Translations under genes and position numbers: made by a program
From: Linum tenue
Lineage: Eukaryota > Streptophyta > Magnoliopsida > Malpighiales > Linaceae
Reading direction: 5' to 3'
Length of the DNA stretch: 64,000 bases
NCBI GenBank assembly: GCA_946122785.1
Contig: CAMGYJ010000011.1
Location: 13,640,001 to 13,704,000 of the forward strand
Notes under the pieces: generated by a model
What the model saw: the letters and a program-made list of their open reading frames with translations, nothing else
Databases searched by the model: none
Told to the model about the DNA's origin: nothing
Part shown: one piece after another, positions 11,419-22,872 of the stretch
How the letters are laid out: every line of letters begins with the position of its first letter
Numbering within the stretch: the stretch's first letter is position 1

Positions 11419-12736
11419 ATGTCCCTCGACCATCCGTTTGTGCAGGGTCTGCGCCTGCACCCAGATTACGCGGACCAGTTCCGCAAGGTGACTCGGGGGA
11501 AATTGGAGCGCCACCACCATCTCGAGTGGGCCGTGTTCGAGCAGCTCCACTGCATGCCGGACCTCACCGCCGCCATCAGTCACCGCGATTGGCGGACGCT
11601 GCTGACTATCGACGAGCCCACCTACACTGAGCTGGTGTGGGAGTTCTACACCACGTTCCAGTACGACAGCAAGGCGGCCCGGGACTCCTATGCAAGTGAA
11701 ATTTAGGCTGAGTGGATACCCCCGGGAGCTGACCATTGACGGGTTGGCCTATGCTTTGGGGATCGAGTACCACCCGTTCGACCGCCACGAGGTGGAGGTT
11801 GCACACCCGACGGACTGGAACCAGGATGAGTTCTACCGCCGGATAGCCCGCCTCGACTATGCACAGGACTTCTTCGACCCCGGCCAGACATACGTTCGCT
11901 CTCTCAAGCGACGTGGCACATCCTGAACCTGCTCATCACCCGCTCCATCGTCCCCAACGTCACCGGCTCGCACAAGATTCCGAAGCGGGTGCTCTATTCC
12001 ATGTAATCGATGAGGGACCCGGAGTATATGCTGCACTTGGGTTCTTTCGTGGCCACCACTTTCTCCCGGTGCCACGGGAAGCCCAAGCATCTCTACTGTG
12101 GTCCCCTGATCACCCGTCTGGCGCGCCATTTCGACATCAGCTTCCAGGGGCTCCAGGATTCTTCTGCACGGGGCGGCTCCACCCCCCTCAGCCGGGACGT
12201 GCTCCACAATGCACTCCTCTTGGTCATTGATGGCACCCGCACCTGGGTCGATGGGCTTTCCATGCCTCCTGAGGAGGTTGTGGATCTCGATGAAGACGAG
12301 GAGGACGCTGACTACTCCGGTGAGGAGGATGATGATGATGATGGCGGGGCCATGGATGCCGATGAGCCGGAGCCCCCGCTTTCTCTACCAGGGGACCTTC
12401 AGCCTCGACGGAGATCAGAGAGAGGCGAGTCTTCCTCTGGTCCTTCTGGTCCGTCGATGGCTTCTGGCCCGTCGATGGACTTCTTCACGGAGCAGTTCCA
12501 GCAGATGGGGCTCCAGTTCCAGCAGCTCGGCCTTTCAGAACCAGCAGCTCATGGACCACCAGGTCCAGTTCTATCAGCAGTATTCGGCCCACCAGGCCGA
12601 GTACCAGTCCAGGCTGACGGTTGTTGACGAGCGCCTCGGCCGCTTAGAGACACATATGGGAGTCACTAGTGCTCTCATCGGGCGGGAGAGAGATCGAGGC
12701 CGCCGATTGATGGAGTACTCGGAGCACCTGCTCTAG
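11419..12736 (+). pseudogene. Element A ORF in env-like position (Athila ORF family)
   Basis: This coding region lies downstream of pol, where Athila elements carry an extra ORF of unclear role. The segment FRLSGYPRELTIDGLAYALG (about 11700-11760) and the following YCGPLITRLARHFDI resemble the plant Athila ORF domain. After an acidic region with EEDDDDDGGAMD, a glutamine-rich coiled-coil stretch ends at 12736. The reading frame changes near 11695, again between 11926 and 12010, and near 12540. There is no clear signal peptide or membrane segment in what can be read, so an envelope role is not supported. Confidence 0.65.
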
Positions 12737-14074
12737 GCTTGTCACCCCCCAGAGGAGCACCACTGGACCACCCGGTGGGATCATTCACCACCACCACCGC
12801 CGGAGGATGGAAACGACGACCTTATGAACCAGATCGACTTCACCGGTCTCGGAGGCCCCTAGTGGCATGTTTTGAGTGTTTTTTGTTTTTGTCAGCATGC
12901 AAACTGTCTTGTGTCGGTTTAGTTTCTTTCTTTTTATTTTGGATGATGTACTATTGGGCTGACCATTGGACCTAACGTATTGTGTTTGAGCTCTTTGGTT
13001 TCCTTTAGCTGTGCTTATGCCTGACTGGTCCTCTCTCCAGTCCGCTTCATTCCGACTGGTCCATTTCCAGTCTCCTGCAGTCCGTGCACACCGGTAACAT
13101 CGTTCCCCTTTCCTTCCCTCTTCTCCATTGAGGGCAATGTCAATCTTAAGTGTGGGGGGATGTTTATCTTTTGACTGCATTAGATCTGTTTGTGTGCTTG
13201 GAGCCTAGTCCACTGTCCAAATTTTTAAATTTGAGGGCTCCAAGTACGTGTTCCTTGCAATTGCCTGCTCAGTATGCTTTGAATTGACAGTCTCTTTAGT
13301 AATGTGCAACCTAGGGAGGTAGTGTAGCACTATGGAGGATGTTGATGCATTTAAGAAGTCTCATTTCTTCTTCATATTGTGTTGGTTGATTGAGTGAATT
13401 AGTGATCCTAGGACCCTTGAATGGTGTGGTGTTGTGGACTCTCTACCTGTCATGGACTCTTGTATCATGTTTTGGAAATAACAGGTGCTCGAAAATGTGC
13501 TTTAAAATAACATCTCCCGTGCGAATAGGGCGAAAGTGTGTAAGGGGAGACGGGAATCCGTTCCCAATTTCCACCTACTACCTCCAGCACCCTTACATGT
13601 CTTTCCCCCGCACGAGGCTCGAGACATCCGCTCCTGGCACGGCCGGTAAGAGCCGGGCTCTCGCAAAACCTCTGCTAGGTGGGAGCCCCCATTTTCTGAA
13701 AAACAGGTTGGAACCTTTGAAAAAGAAAAAAAAAACAGAAAAACAAGCAAAAAAGAAAGAAAAGGGGTTCAAACCATCTTCAAGAAGAAGATAGAGCACC
13801 TTGAAAAATGAAAATGTGAGTCCATGATCTTTTGTTTTTCAGAGTCTCTTCATACACGATTCATTTGTCCTCTGTTCACTATTTGCCATGATGCCGACTC
13901 GAGACTAGCGTTCTCACCGAAGAAGCTATGAGATGACTTGTGCGTCGGTTGACCTCGTAAGCTGCTAAACGATCTAGGAAATCATCTACCTATGATCGGG
14001 GTTGTTGGTTGCTATAGAGGTCTGGAGAGTTGCATTGGTTTGAGCTAGGTTTGCTTGGGGACAAGCAAACGGTT
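12737..14074 (+). other. Element A 3' noncoding region
   Basis: No gene is supported. A second PPT-like AAGTGTGGGGGGA occurs at 13148-13160, and a purine-rich lysine-coding run lies at 13720-13770. Short open frames here look like chance. Confidence 0.65.
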
Positions 14075-14089
14075 AAGTGTGGGGGAGTT
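14075..14089 (+). promoter_or_regulatory. Polypurine tract of element A
   Basis: AAGTGTGGGGGAGTT immediately precedes the 3' LTR and would prime plus-strand DNA synthesis. Confidence 0.85.
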
Positions 14090-15436
14090 TGATAGACCGA
14101 TAATTACACATGTTTTCACCCCTATTCTTGAGCCTTTTGAGATGTTGATTCTCGTGTTTTAAGCCGATTTCATGCTAGGTTGTGCGTTTATGTCATATTT
14201 CAGGACCCGGCGTTGGAATCGAGGCGAAGGAACGAGATTCGGGTCGAAAGGAGCAAGTGAGGCTTGAAGTGTGTTGGAGGACAAAAATACCCGGCCATGA
14301 CCAGAAATACCCGGCCGGGTATTATTTTGAGGAGACCAGGTATTTGCCGTTTTGGACGTCTGAGGAACAGAGGGGGTCCCGGTCGTGAAGCTTAAATCCC
14401 CGGTCGGGGATTATTGGACATGACCGGGGATTTTTCCCTGAGGCAAAACGCGCATTTCAATTATACCCGGTCGAGACCCAAAATACCCGACCGGGTATCG
14501 CGACAGGCAGCAGTTTTAAGGGAAAAGAGGCTAAAAATCAAGGGTTCCGAGTTTTAGAGAGACAGAGCGATTCCTAGAGAGAGAAAGCGACGAACCAGAG
14601 TTCCCAAGTGCCATAGCTTGATCTTCATCACCATTGGAGCCCGGCTTGAGCTTGGAGAAGTGCCGATTGACAACCAGGAGCAGAAACTCATCCTTCACAG
14701 TATGATTTCCGCGTCTGAATCTGCTTTTGCTTCTCTCTCCATGGAGTAGTTTCCCCATTCATCTGGGTATGGGGAACCCTAGATTTGTATGTTAGGTCTG
14801 ATTGTATGAACCCAAGTACAGAGTTTATGATTTGATTATATTCGATTGAGGCTTGAATGATTGAATGACTTGAATCCTGATCAAATTTCTGTTGTTTCTG
14901 CTTTAACCTAGAATGAGAATATCTGCCTAGTTTGATAGAGCATCCTTAGTTGAAGGTAGTGAATTGGCGACTTTAGTCGAGGAGCCAATTCGCTATTCTG
15001 TACCGAATTCAATTCGGTAGTGGAGGTTTGGTTCGTTAGGGCCTCAATCTGTTTACTCCGGTGGAGGTTAGTCGCCCGCTGGAGACTCAGATTGAGAGGG
15101 TCTTGAGACCTTTAGTCGAGACTTCAGACTGTTTAAGAACCTTCCACAGTATAACTTTCATGGAAACTGAACTTGGTAAATTGCAATCCGGCTTAACTGC
15201 AGTCTAGGGGGAACCATATCCGGGTGACCTCTCTCGACTTGAAAACAACCGTTAACTTGCTTTGTTTGTTTGTTAATTTGGACTTGCACTAAAGTTTCAC
15301 TGCTAGATAACAAGAATTCACCGAGTAGCCATCAAATCTAGGACCCGGGTTGACATTAAAACCCAAACCCGCTATACTACGCTTTAGGAAGTGGTTACAC
15401 TTGGCCATTTTCTAGAGTGACAGTAGGAGTGAGTCA
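14090..15436 (+). repeat. 3' LTR of element A
   Basis: 1347 bp, the mate of 3743-5109. It is 20 bp shorter because of small indels, for example in the palindromic tract near 14440-14500. It ends GAGTCA and is followed by host sequence GGAAG. Confidence 0.95.
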
Positions 15437-16793
15437 GGAAGTCATGTGATCCTCCTCTTCCTCAGCTATACTTGGTCCCTCGCCTTCTTCGGGCAAATCT
15501 TCTTCAGGAACACAGTCGGCCACCCACACAGGCTCCTCCCAAGCTAGCCTCTGTTCGAACTGATAAATGGCCAACTTCTCCATCAAGGCCTTGACTTCGG
15601 CCGCCCTCGCCACCTTGTCTTGTGGTGGCTTACTCATCATCATCTTTTACTTCACCCTTAAGTGGACCATCAAGAGATATCATAGATGGTCTCACTATCT
15701 CCAAGAGTGGATCGATGCAAGCCTTGGTCAACACCTTGGCAATTGAGAATACCACAGTACAAGACCCACCATCCATACTTATAACTTGCAACGGCCCAAA
15801 GTCTCCATCATATAGTGGGGCTTCGGCCACGTTGGCTCCCACGACAAAAGGCTTGGTGTCTGCTTGTACTACTTCAACCACACCTTCCTCATTCCAGAAC
15901 ATCAAACATTGATGAAGTGAAGAAGGGACACACTTGTTGGTATGGATCCAGTCTCTTCCCAACAAAGCGTTGTAACTTATCACCCCGTCGACTACAAAGA
16001 AAGCATACCTCCTTTCTTGACTACCCACTCCCACCATAACTGGCAAAATCCCTCTTGCCGAAGTTGAGCTGCCATTAAAACTTGTCACGAAGATCTCCGT
16101 AGGAATCAAGTCCCCCGTTCTCTTCCCAAGTTTCCTTAACATACGAGTTGGCATCACATTGACAGCTGCTCCGTTGTCGACCAGGATTCTTGACATGGGC
16201 ACACCATCAAGACTAGCCTTGATGTAAAGGGGTCTCAAATGCCTTAGCATACTCAGCTCGGGCTCTTTGAACACCACCAAGTGGCTTGACTCGTCACTTG
16301 TAGTTTCTATCATAACTTGTTTTCCTTTCGAGGTGGCTACATGCATGATGGCCTCTTCTTCCTGTGTACCTTCATCGTTTGCTAATGGACCTTCTTGCTT
16401 GTCATCAAACTCCCATCCCCATGTAGGGTTGTTGATGGCTAACGATGACGTGGCTTCAGGACCCTGGTACAATACGTAGAATGGGTACCGACCATCATCT
16501 TCTCCAAGCAATCCCACGTTCCTATGGCCTCCTTCGTGGAGCTCCCTCAAAATTTGTTGAGAACTCTTGCCTTGCATTGCCATCTCGACGGCCAGATCTA
16601 TCCTGCTTCCCAAATGAGCCATCCTCACACTCCATGGCTCATCACTAGCTTCGAGACGTGCGAATGCCTCAGTCAACTCAGCAACTGCTCCATCTTCGTC
16701 ATTTGCTTCTTCCACGTCTTCACTCTCTATATCTCCTTCACGATTTTTTTTCGTCGAATTGGAAGACCATGGGCAGTATGTAGTTAGTAACAA
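15437..16793 (-). pseudogene. Element B protease region and pro-RT linker
   Basis: An aspartic protease of the retropepsin fold: RILVDNGAAVNVMP holds the catalytic Asp (here D-N-G rather than D-S/T-G), and YNALLGRDWIH is the second conserved box. Around it lie acidic linkers. The frame 16793-15630 stops after KDDDE, and the next segment (15643-15434) overlaps it in another frame, so a frameshift lies near 15635. The last host codon before element A is a serine at 15439-15437; the stop that follows comes from the LTR. Confidence 0.82.
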
Positions 16794-18863
16794 CTACTGG
16801 TGGAAGGCTTCCAAATTGGATGGTCGTAGTAGGACCCTGACCGTCCTCCTCATCATCTTTGTCACCGGTGTTGAACTTGGAGTTGGGAAGATCATCTTCC
16901 AGCATGTCGTCTTCAGCATACTCGTCTTCATATTCACCTTCTTCTTCTTGGAACTTGTCCTCAACCCCTTCTCGAACTTTGACATCACTATGAACTTGAA
17001 CCTGCTTGCCTTTGTCAATAACGCTCACTTTGAACCCCGTGGTCATGGAGTTGTCCAGTTTGAGATTTGGTTGAAGACTACCTTCTCGTCTCCATTGTGT
17101 CACACCCAATATGTTGCCACGAGCTGTAGGGAATTGGCTTTGACGTGCTTGAGCATTCTTGCGAAGGAACCTTCTTCTTTGGGTCCTTGTCATCTCAACC
17201 ACTGCTACTGGTTGCTGACGACGAGCATCATACGTATGCCATCCGCCATCCGCCATGCGACACATTTGGCATCTTGAATGTTCTGCTCTTTTGGAAAGGA
17301 GCATGGGCCACCCATTGCCTCGGTTGCCCCCAAGCTGGCTGTCTCACTCCTTCCACTTGTCTCTCATATGGCGGATACCTCGGCCTTGGCTTGTTGGGAA
17401 GACCAATTATTTGATGAATCGATGGCCTCGGCTTCTCTTCGTCGATCTTGAGACTCTTCTTGCATCGAGCACACAACTTGTCAACTTCATCAGTCATCAT
17501 TGCGGCCGGGCTGGCCTGCTTAGTACCCGACGAGCTCCCTTGCTCGAGAACCACGTTGGGGCTTCTTTGAGGCGGCGTTGTATCCAACACCAGCTTGAAG
17601 CGTGGCAACTTGACTTTAGAGAAATATGGGTTGACCATGTTGACGCCAAGTACCTTGGGGAACGGATCAGTGTCCACCAACATGGCATCCTTCTTTGCTT
17701 CAGGGAATTTGATACGTCCCTTTTCAATGGCATCCTGCAAGACGTTACGGAACACCATACAAGCATCAGTGGCATGTGACATGCTATTATGCCACTTATA
17801 ATACTTCTTTCCTTTTAACTTCTCCGGTGGGGGGAAGACATGCCCCCCTGTCAACTTAACTTGACCATCCTTATAGAGTTGGTCAAAAATCAAGTCTGCC
17901 TTCGAGACATCAAAGGAGTACTTCCTTGGTTGAATGGGAGCACGATTGGGTTTCCCCCCTTGCAACCCATCTTCAACTTTAGCCAAGGAGGCACACACGT
18001 ATGGCTTCCCTGGAATTATCTCAGCCAAGTCCACCTCAACCTCATTAGCCTCGTGGCCAACATGATTGATAGTGTAGTCTAGGTTTGGGAAGTAGGGTCC
18101 TCTTGAGGCACTCCTATGATTCTCTTCTTCATGTAGAAGAGACTCATACCTCACAGCACAAGACATGAGTTGAAACAAGTCAGAGAACTCCCTATCTTGG
18201 AATTTTTTTCTTAGTTCAAAACTCAAACCCCCTTGTGCCAGCTTGACGAACTCCCTCTCCGTCAAATTGACAAAGCAACGATTATGAGCATTCTTGAAGT
18301 TAGTCAAGAAATGCTCCACTGATTCTCCTGGATGTTGGCGCATACGTGCCAAATCAGCCATGGACACCTCGGGGCTCAGATCTATAAAACTGAGCATGGA
18401 AGACTTGCTCCATTTGCTGCCAAGTCTGGACGGAGTTAGACGGCAAGTTGACGTACCAAGCAAAAGTGCGCCCTGTCAACGAGTTGCCGAATAATCTTAA
18501 CTTTATGAAATCTCCTACATCCCCACATTGGACCGTAAAGCGTCCCACGTGCTCGACAGTAGACTGATCTCCAGTCCCTGTGAATGTGGCGAACTCGGGG
18601 ACTCTGAATTCCCTTGGGAAGGGATGTAGCATGTCTACTCATTCTGGGTACGGCTTACGGTATACAGGTGGCATGGCAGGTCTTACTCCCATGCCAAACT
18701 GCTCCGTGAGGAGTTGAGCCACTTGATCCCTCAAGGTGTTGGCTTCATGCCCCCCTTGTTTGCCCCCCATACGGTACAAACCCGATACTTTGAAGAAGGC
18801 TAAACCATTTCTCAGGCTCTCCTCTAGGTAAACGACTTGTATCAACGTCAGGCATGAAAACAA
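16738..18863 (-). pseudogene. Element B gag
   Basis: Gag of a Tat-type Gypsy element. The capsid-like domain reads VEHVGRFTVQCGDVGDFIKL at about 18570-18510, then FVKLAQGGLSFELRKKF. KYYKWHNSMSHATDACMVFR at about 17805-17746 is a degenerate zinc-knuckle-like H/C motif common in this lineage. It is spread over at least four overlapping frames (18863-18639, 18632-18354, 18463-17228, 17304-16738), so it carries several frameshifts and a stop after KPYPE. The far N-terminus and any 5' LTR are missing or unrecognisable beyond about 18910. Confidence 0.8.
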
Positions 18864-19768
18864 AAATTGTTTTGGTTGAGATACTATCAGGATCTTGTGA
18901 TACTCTGAAGAAGGCTAAACCATTTCTCAGGCATTTTCAACCCCCCAATCAATTTGACGTGGGTCATTGCTCTCTTACCATCTAAATTAAAGAGTAAGCT
19001 CAGGTTAGCCTCTTTTATAGCTTAACTTGACAATTTCTTAGAGGAGATACAATCACAATTCACAAATCTAGAACAACCACATCAGATAATACAATCTTAT
19101 GGAAACAGCACCTAAATTACAATTCTATACATGTTTCCTATGAGGGCGTGCATGTTCAGATTAAGAAAAATATAAGGATTAAGGAGGGAGCTTACTTGGC
19201 ACACGGTTTTGATGAGTAAAAATCCCGTCAATAAATTCCAGGTGGATATGTCCAATCGATCGGGTCTAGACATGCGTATATATCAACATGCTATACTACA
19301 AACACAAAGTGTTCGGTTTGTCCTTTCCATGACAACATATGCTCACCATGAATTATTACTTGCAGAGAGAAAGACATCAAACCATCTTGTATCTGCTCCA
19401 ATTATCGCTATCACTCGTGCTTTTTATATTGTAGTAATTAAAACTCCACTTTTAAATCTGGAAGCAAGTGACCACTATCACGAAACATTATATTGTAAAA
19501 ACTTATCTACAATCATGAGGTTATTTCACTCAAAAGAAACCATGTTTTATATGTTGAAGATCAACATTATAACTTGAATAGTTCAATTCGGCAATGATCT
19601 CAACTCTTACATATAAATTTTGTGTAAAAATGGTATGATTGATGCTATTCCCGATGTTAACATTGATCAAAATAGTCTTTGTTTACTGGAAACTAACCAC
19701 AAAAACATTTCAAATCAGAAAAATGATGATACGGAAAAGGAGTATCATAACAAAGCAACAAAAAGTAT
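18864..19768. other. AT-rich region without recognisable gene
   Basis: A short direct repeat, GAAGAAGGCTAAACCATTTC, occurs at about 18792 and 18906, near the truncated start of element B. The rest is AT-rich. The 122-codon open frame at 19209-19577 has low-complexity composition and no domain I recognise. Confidence 0.6.
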
Positions 19769-21185
19769 AGCTATTTATCTTTAATAAACTCAAAAGTCAA
19801 CCTAGAAGATCAACCAAATGAACTGATGTTAAGAGATCACACATTACTGTCAAAGAAACTAAATAACCCATCAGTAAGCCCTCCAAGCAAGAACACTCAA
19901 CCTTTCCGTATTTATTCCTCCAAAAATTGCTTTGCGTAACAATATAGGTGGAGGAGGTTAGGCGGTTGTCGAGTTTGATGGAAAGGTTTGGAGAGACGAC
20001 GATGGTTGAGCGTTTAGTAGGTTGGGAGCCCAGTACACTGTTTATCTTTAATGAACTCAATAGTCAACCTAGAAGATGAACCAAATTAGCTGATGTTTGA
20101 GAGATCACGCATTACTGTCAAAGAAACTATATAACCCACCAGTCAGCTCTCCAAGCAAGAATACTCAACCTTTCTATCTTTACTCCATCGAAAATTGCTT
20201 TGCGTAACAATATAGGTGGAGGAGGTTAGACGGTTGTCGAGTCCGGTGGGACGGTTTAGAGAGACGGCGATGGTTGAGTGTTTAGTAGGTCGGGACACCA
20301 TTTAAACCCGTTTACATTAGTTGCGCCTTTTCAATCCGCATTCGACAAACCAACATCACTTAACCTTTCCATATTTACCCCTCTCTTAAAGACACATCTG
20401 CCCCATATTCACTCAAAACTTCTATGTTCAAAAATATTGTTGCTTTATGGTAGTTATATTATCTATGTCAAGAATTATACATCGCTTCTACACATTCAAT
20501 CATGCAATTCGATGTCCATTATTTGCACCAATGACATTAGGCTTGCAATTTTAAAATTATTCTCCTTTTATAAGACAAATAGAAATAAAATTAATTATTA
20601 AACTTGAATTAAAATAATCAAAGTATTAAAATAGAAGTATCAAACGCCAAAAAAATATTTGGGGGAGAGTTAGTGGCATAGCTAACTGTGATGGAAAATT
20701 CCTATGATTTTTCATATTTAAACTTCCCGTATATTCTAATTTAAAAAGTTTAAACAAATTTTTTTAGGGTAACTGGTTATGTTTCTTGTATTCTCAAAGA
20801 GATCATAATTCAAATCCCATCACTCATGCATTTTTTCTGTAAATAAGAAAATAATAAATGACCGTGAAGACGAATCTACCCTTTCCACTTTTGCTATGGG
20901 TGCAAAGATTTTGTAATGGGGGACGCACCTTTCACATTTCACTATTATATTAGGTTTAGCGAAAGTAACCCAGGTGGTTGAGCATTTAGTGGGTCGGACA
21001 CTATTTGGGCCCGTTTACATTAGTAGCGTCTTTTCCATCCGCATTGGGCAAACCAACAACACTGAATATTTCCATATTTACCCCTCCAAAAATTGCTCTG
21101 GCGTAACAATAGAGGTAGAGAAGGTTAGCCAGTTGTTGAGTCTGATGGAAAGTTTGGAGAGACGGCGATGGTTGAGCATTTAGTG
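19769..21185. repeat. Local tandem repeats, target of the MULE
   Basis: A roughly 265-bp core (from TTTATCTTTAATRAACTCAA to GATGGTTGAGYRTTTAGTRG) occurs at 19769-20037 and 20038-20300. A third, diverged copy of its second half occupies about 21060-21185. The second copy continues into an AT-rich extension (20297-20960) that matches 41028-41560 on the far side of the MULE. The sequence at 20971-21010 repeats the MULE target. No protein is encoded. Confidence 0.85.
21177..21185. repeat. 9-bp target-site duplication, left (MULE)
   Basis: CATTTAGTG, identical to 41019-41027. A 9-bp duplication is the hallmark of Mutator-like transposition. Confidence 0.93.
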
Positions 21186-21370
21186 GGAAAAAAATCACAC
21201 TGTACACATGTTCTTAAAAAAATTCCCAAAATACATAAGTTATAAATTTTTTTCCAAAACTACACATGTTTGGCATTCACCGTTTTTGACAAACGCAGTG
21301 AATAATCACCGAGTTTGTCAAACACGGTGAACATTTCACCGTTTTAAAAAAAACGGTGACGTATTCACCG
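21186..21370 (+). repeat. MULE left terminal inverted repeat
   Basis: It pairs with 40834-41018 in inverted orientation. The first 90 bp, up to TGTTTGGCATTCA, are almost identical. Further in, similarity holds through alternating CACCG and CGGTG blocks with small indels. Confidence 0.92.
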
Positions 21371-21750
21371 TTCTTCTCTAAAACGGTGAACTACCAGCGA
21401 GTCAATCACCGTTTTAGAGGTAAACGGTGAATAGATCACCGTTTTAATTAAACCCGGTGTAGTTTAAACCGCTGCTGTGGCCACAGTGAAGCGACGCGGA
21501 TCGCTGACGTGGACAAACGCGGTGTATTCACTGCGTTAGACAAACACGGTGAATACCCCGTGTTTGTTTGCGTCAGCGATCCGCGTCGCATTTCATTTCA
21601 CCGTGACCATCAGATGCGGTGAGGCGCGAATCGTGGTTTTCTTCCCAGATCCGACGCCTCACAGCTGCTCTACGTCGCCCCTTTCATCGTCTTCGACAAA
21701 GGCGGTTTATTCATCGTGTTCGACAAAGACGGTGAAGCATCCCCGAATTT
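21275..21750. repeat. Left subterminal CACCG/CGGTG array
   Basis: About fifteen copies of TCACCGTTT or its complement AAACGGTGA, often as hairpin pairs such as CACCGTTTTTGACAAACGCAGTG. Spacing is irregular, 10 to 40 bp. Similar clustered subterminal motifs bind transposase in other DNA transposons; that role is inferred here. Confidence 0.85.
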
Positions 21751-21783
21751 ATTCTCGGCCCTCCCCCCCCCCCCTTCCCCCAC

Positions 21784-21791
21784 TATAAATA
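21784..21791 (+). promoter_or_regulatory. Putative TATA box of the MULE PMD gene
   Basis: TATAAATA lies about 230 bp upstream of the proposed ATG at 22016 and immediately inside the subterminal array, as expected of a promoter embedded near a MULE end. Confidence 0.55.
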
Positions 21792-22286
21792 GACCCTTCC
21801 CCCCACTTACAAATCACACCACACCAATTTCATTTCTTTCTCCCTCAATTTATCCGCTCTAGTCTCGTTCTAAGTATGCTATGTGGTTGCTGCTAAGTCC
21901 GATCTTCCACATCAGAAAGAATTATTAGAGTTTGACCCTAAAGCCCCCGTCCCGCTAAGCTCCCGTCCCTTACAAACCCGAACCCGTTGAACCTCTGTCC
22001 GGCTTCTGCCAAAAAATGGACGAAGAGGCTCTTTGTGTAGGGTTTTTTTTTTGTGTTTTTATTTTTAATCGAAACAATTTGATTTTGTGATTTTTTTTAT
22101 CAAAATAATCTCTGATTTCATTACTTTTTTTATAGACGGGTGCCGAGATATACGATCATCGATTGTATATCCATTATGAGCCAAGAGATATGTGTCTCTT
22201 AACCGATCAAGAAGCTCGTCGCTCCCGTGCTATTTGGGATAACAATCCGGTAATTTGATGATTTTTTTGCTTTATTTATTATTTTC

Positions 22287-22291
22287 TAAGG
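22287..22291. repeat. TSD of element C, left
   Basis: TAAGG, identical to 32577-32581. Confidence 0.92.
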
Positions 22292-22861
22292 TGTTTGTGC
22301 CTAGTAAATACTAGGCGGTTTGTGAAGCTGGAGTGAGGCGACTGTTCTTGGACTGAGGGGGGCGCTCCAGATACTCTGCAAAACAAGGGTCCGGGGTGGT
22401 CGCCCGGGACACTCTCCGAAGCTTAAGTTAGAGAGAGAAAGGGAGAATGAATAGATTTATGTAGAGAGATGAGTAGTAGTTGGGTTTACCATAAATGAGC
22501 TCACTCTGTATTTATACCTGGTTTGAGGGTAGCTGAGGCATTAAATGTTATGTCGGGCGCCTCGGGCTGTGTCAGGCGTCCCGAGCAGGCTTTTAGCCTT
22601 TCTGCAGGCTGCCTGTGGCATGCCATAAATGCTCAGTCTTGTCTGACACCGGATATGTATCCCCAACGGCTCTCTGCCTTTCTGTGTTGTTGCAGTCGCT
22701 TTATGTCAGCACCCTTATCCGTTCTTTCGGGTTTGCCGCCGGTCAAGGACCACCAGCTGACCCGGTCCTCTGGTCGGGCCTGGTCGCCTTACTGGGCCTT
22801 ACTCGCTGACTCCTCCTCCTTGGGCCAGAGGCCCAATCACGCTCAAATATGCGGCCCAACA
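22292..22861 (-). repeat. 3' LTR of element C
   Basis: 570 bp, TGTTTGTGCC...GGCCCAACA in plus orientation. It matches 31949-32576 with a few substitutions, but lacks the 59-bp internal duplication of that copy. On the minus strand a TATAAATA promoter box lies at 22509-22516. Confidence 0.95.
22509..22516 (-). promoter_or_regulatory. TATA box in element C 3' LTR
   Basis: TATAAATA on the minus strand, the orientation of gag-pol. The same box is at 32224-32231 in the other LTR. Confidence 0.6.
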
Positions 22862-22872
22862 ATTTCCCCTTA
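22862..22872 (-). promoter_or_regulatory. Polypurine tract of element C
   Basis: On the minus strand CTAAGGGGAAAT abuts the 3' LTR end. The matching site in element D is 46121-46130. Confidence 0.7.

Larger units (their letters stand above)
3743..15436 (+). mobile_element. Element A: Ty3/Gypsy, Athila-type LTR retrotransposon
   Basis: A full-length element of 11.7 kb bounded by TGATAG...GAGTCA LTRs. Internally it has a primer-binding site matching the tRNA-Asp type used by Athila, gag-pol in one frame, a long spacer, an ORF in the env-like position and a polypurine tract before the 3' LTR. The 3' flank is GGAAG (15437-15441) and the 5' flank GGAG (3739-3742), consistent with a 5-bp target duplication that lost one A on the left. 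The two LTRs differ at scattered positions and by short indels, about 2% by eye, so the insertion is moderately young. Stops, frameshifts and an internal protease deletion make it non-autonomous. Confidence 0.93.
442..18863 (-). mobile_element. Element B: Ty3/Gypsy, Tat-type, interrupted by element A
   Basis: Gag and protease lie at 15437-18863. Reverse transcriptase, RNase H, a second archaeal-type RNase H and integrase lie at 442-3738. The order gag-pro-RT-RH-aRH-INT reads on the minus strand, and the second RNase H marks the Tat lineage. The two halves are separated by the Athila element at 3743-15436. The frame carries across the insertion: the serine codon at 15439-15437 matches the one at 3741-3739, followed by the arginine codon at 3738-3736. 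No LTR was found at the 18.9 kb end, so the 5' end looks truncated. Several in-frame stops and frameshifts make it inactive. Confidence 0.85.

Noticed and set aside
11419..12736. True retroviral envelope gene in the Athila
   Set aside because: No signal peptide, membrane segment or cleavage site can be seen in the readable parts. Only similarity to the Athila ORF family is supported.
19209..19577. 122-codon open frame in AT-rich DNA
   Set aside because: No domain, no neighbours of the same kind, and a composition expected by chance.
21275..21750. Possible CRISPR-like array of CACCG repeats
   Set aside because: Motif orientation alternates, spacing is irregular, there are no unique spacers of equal length, and the genome is that of a plant.
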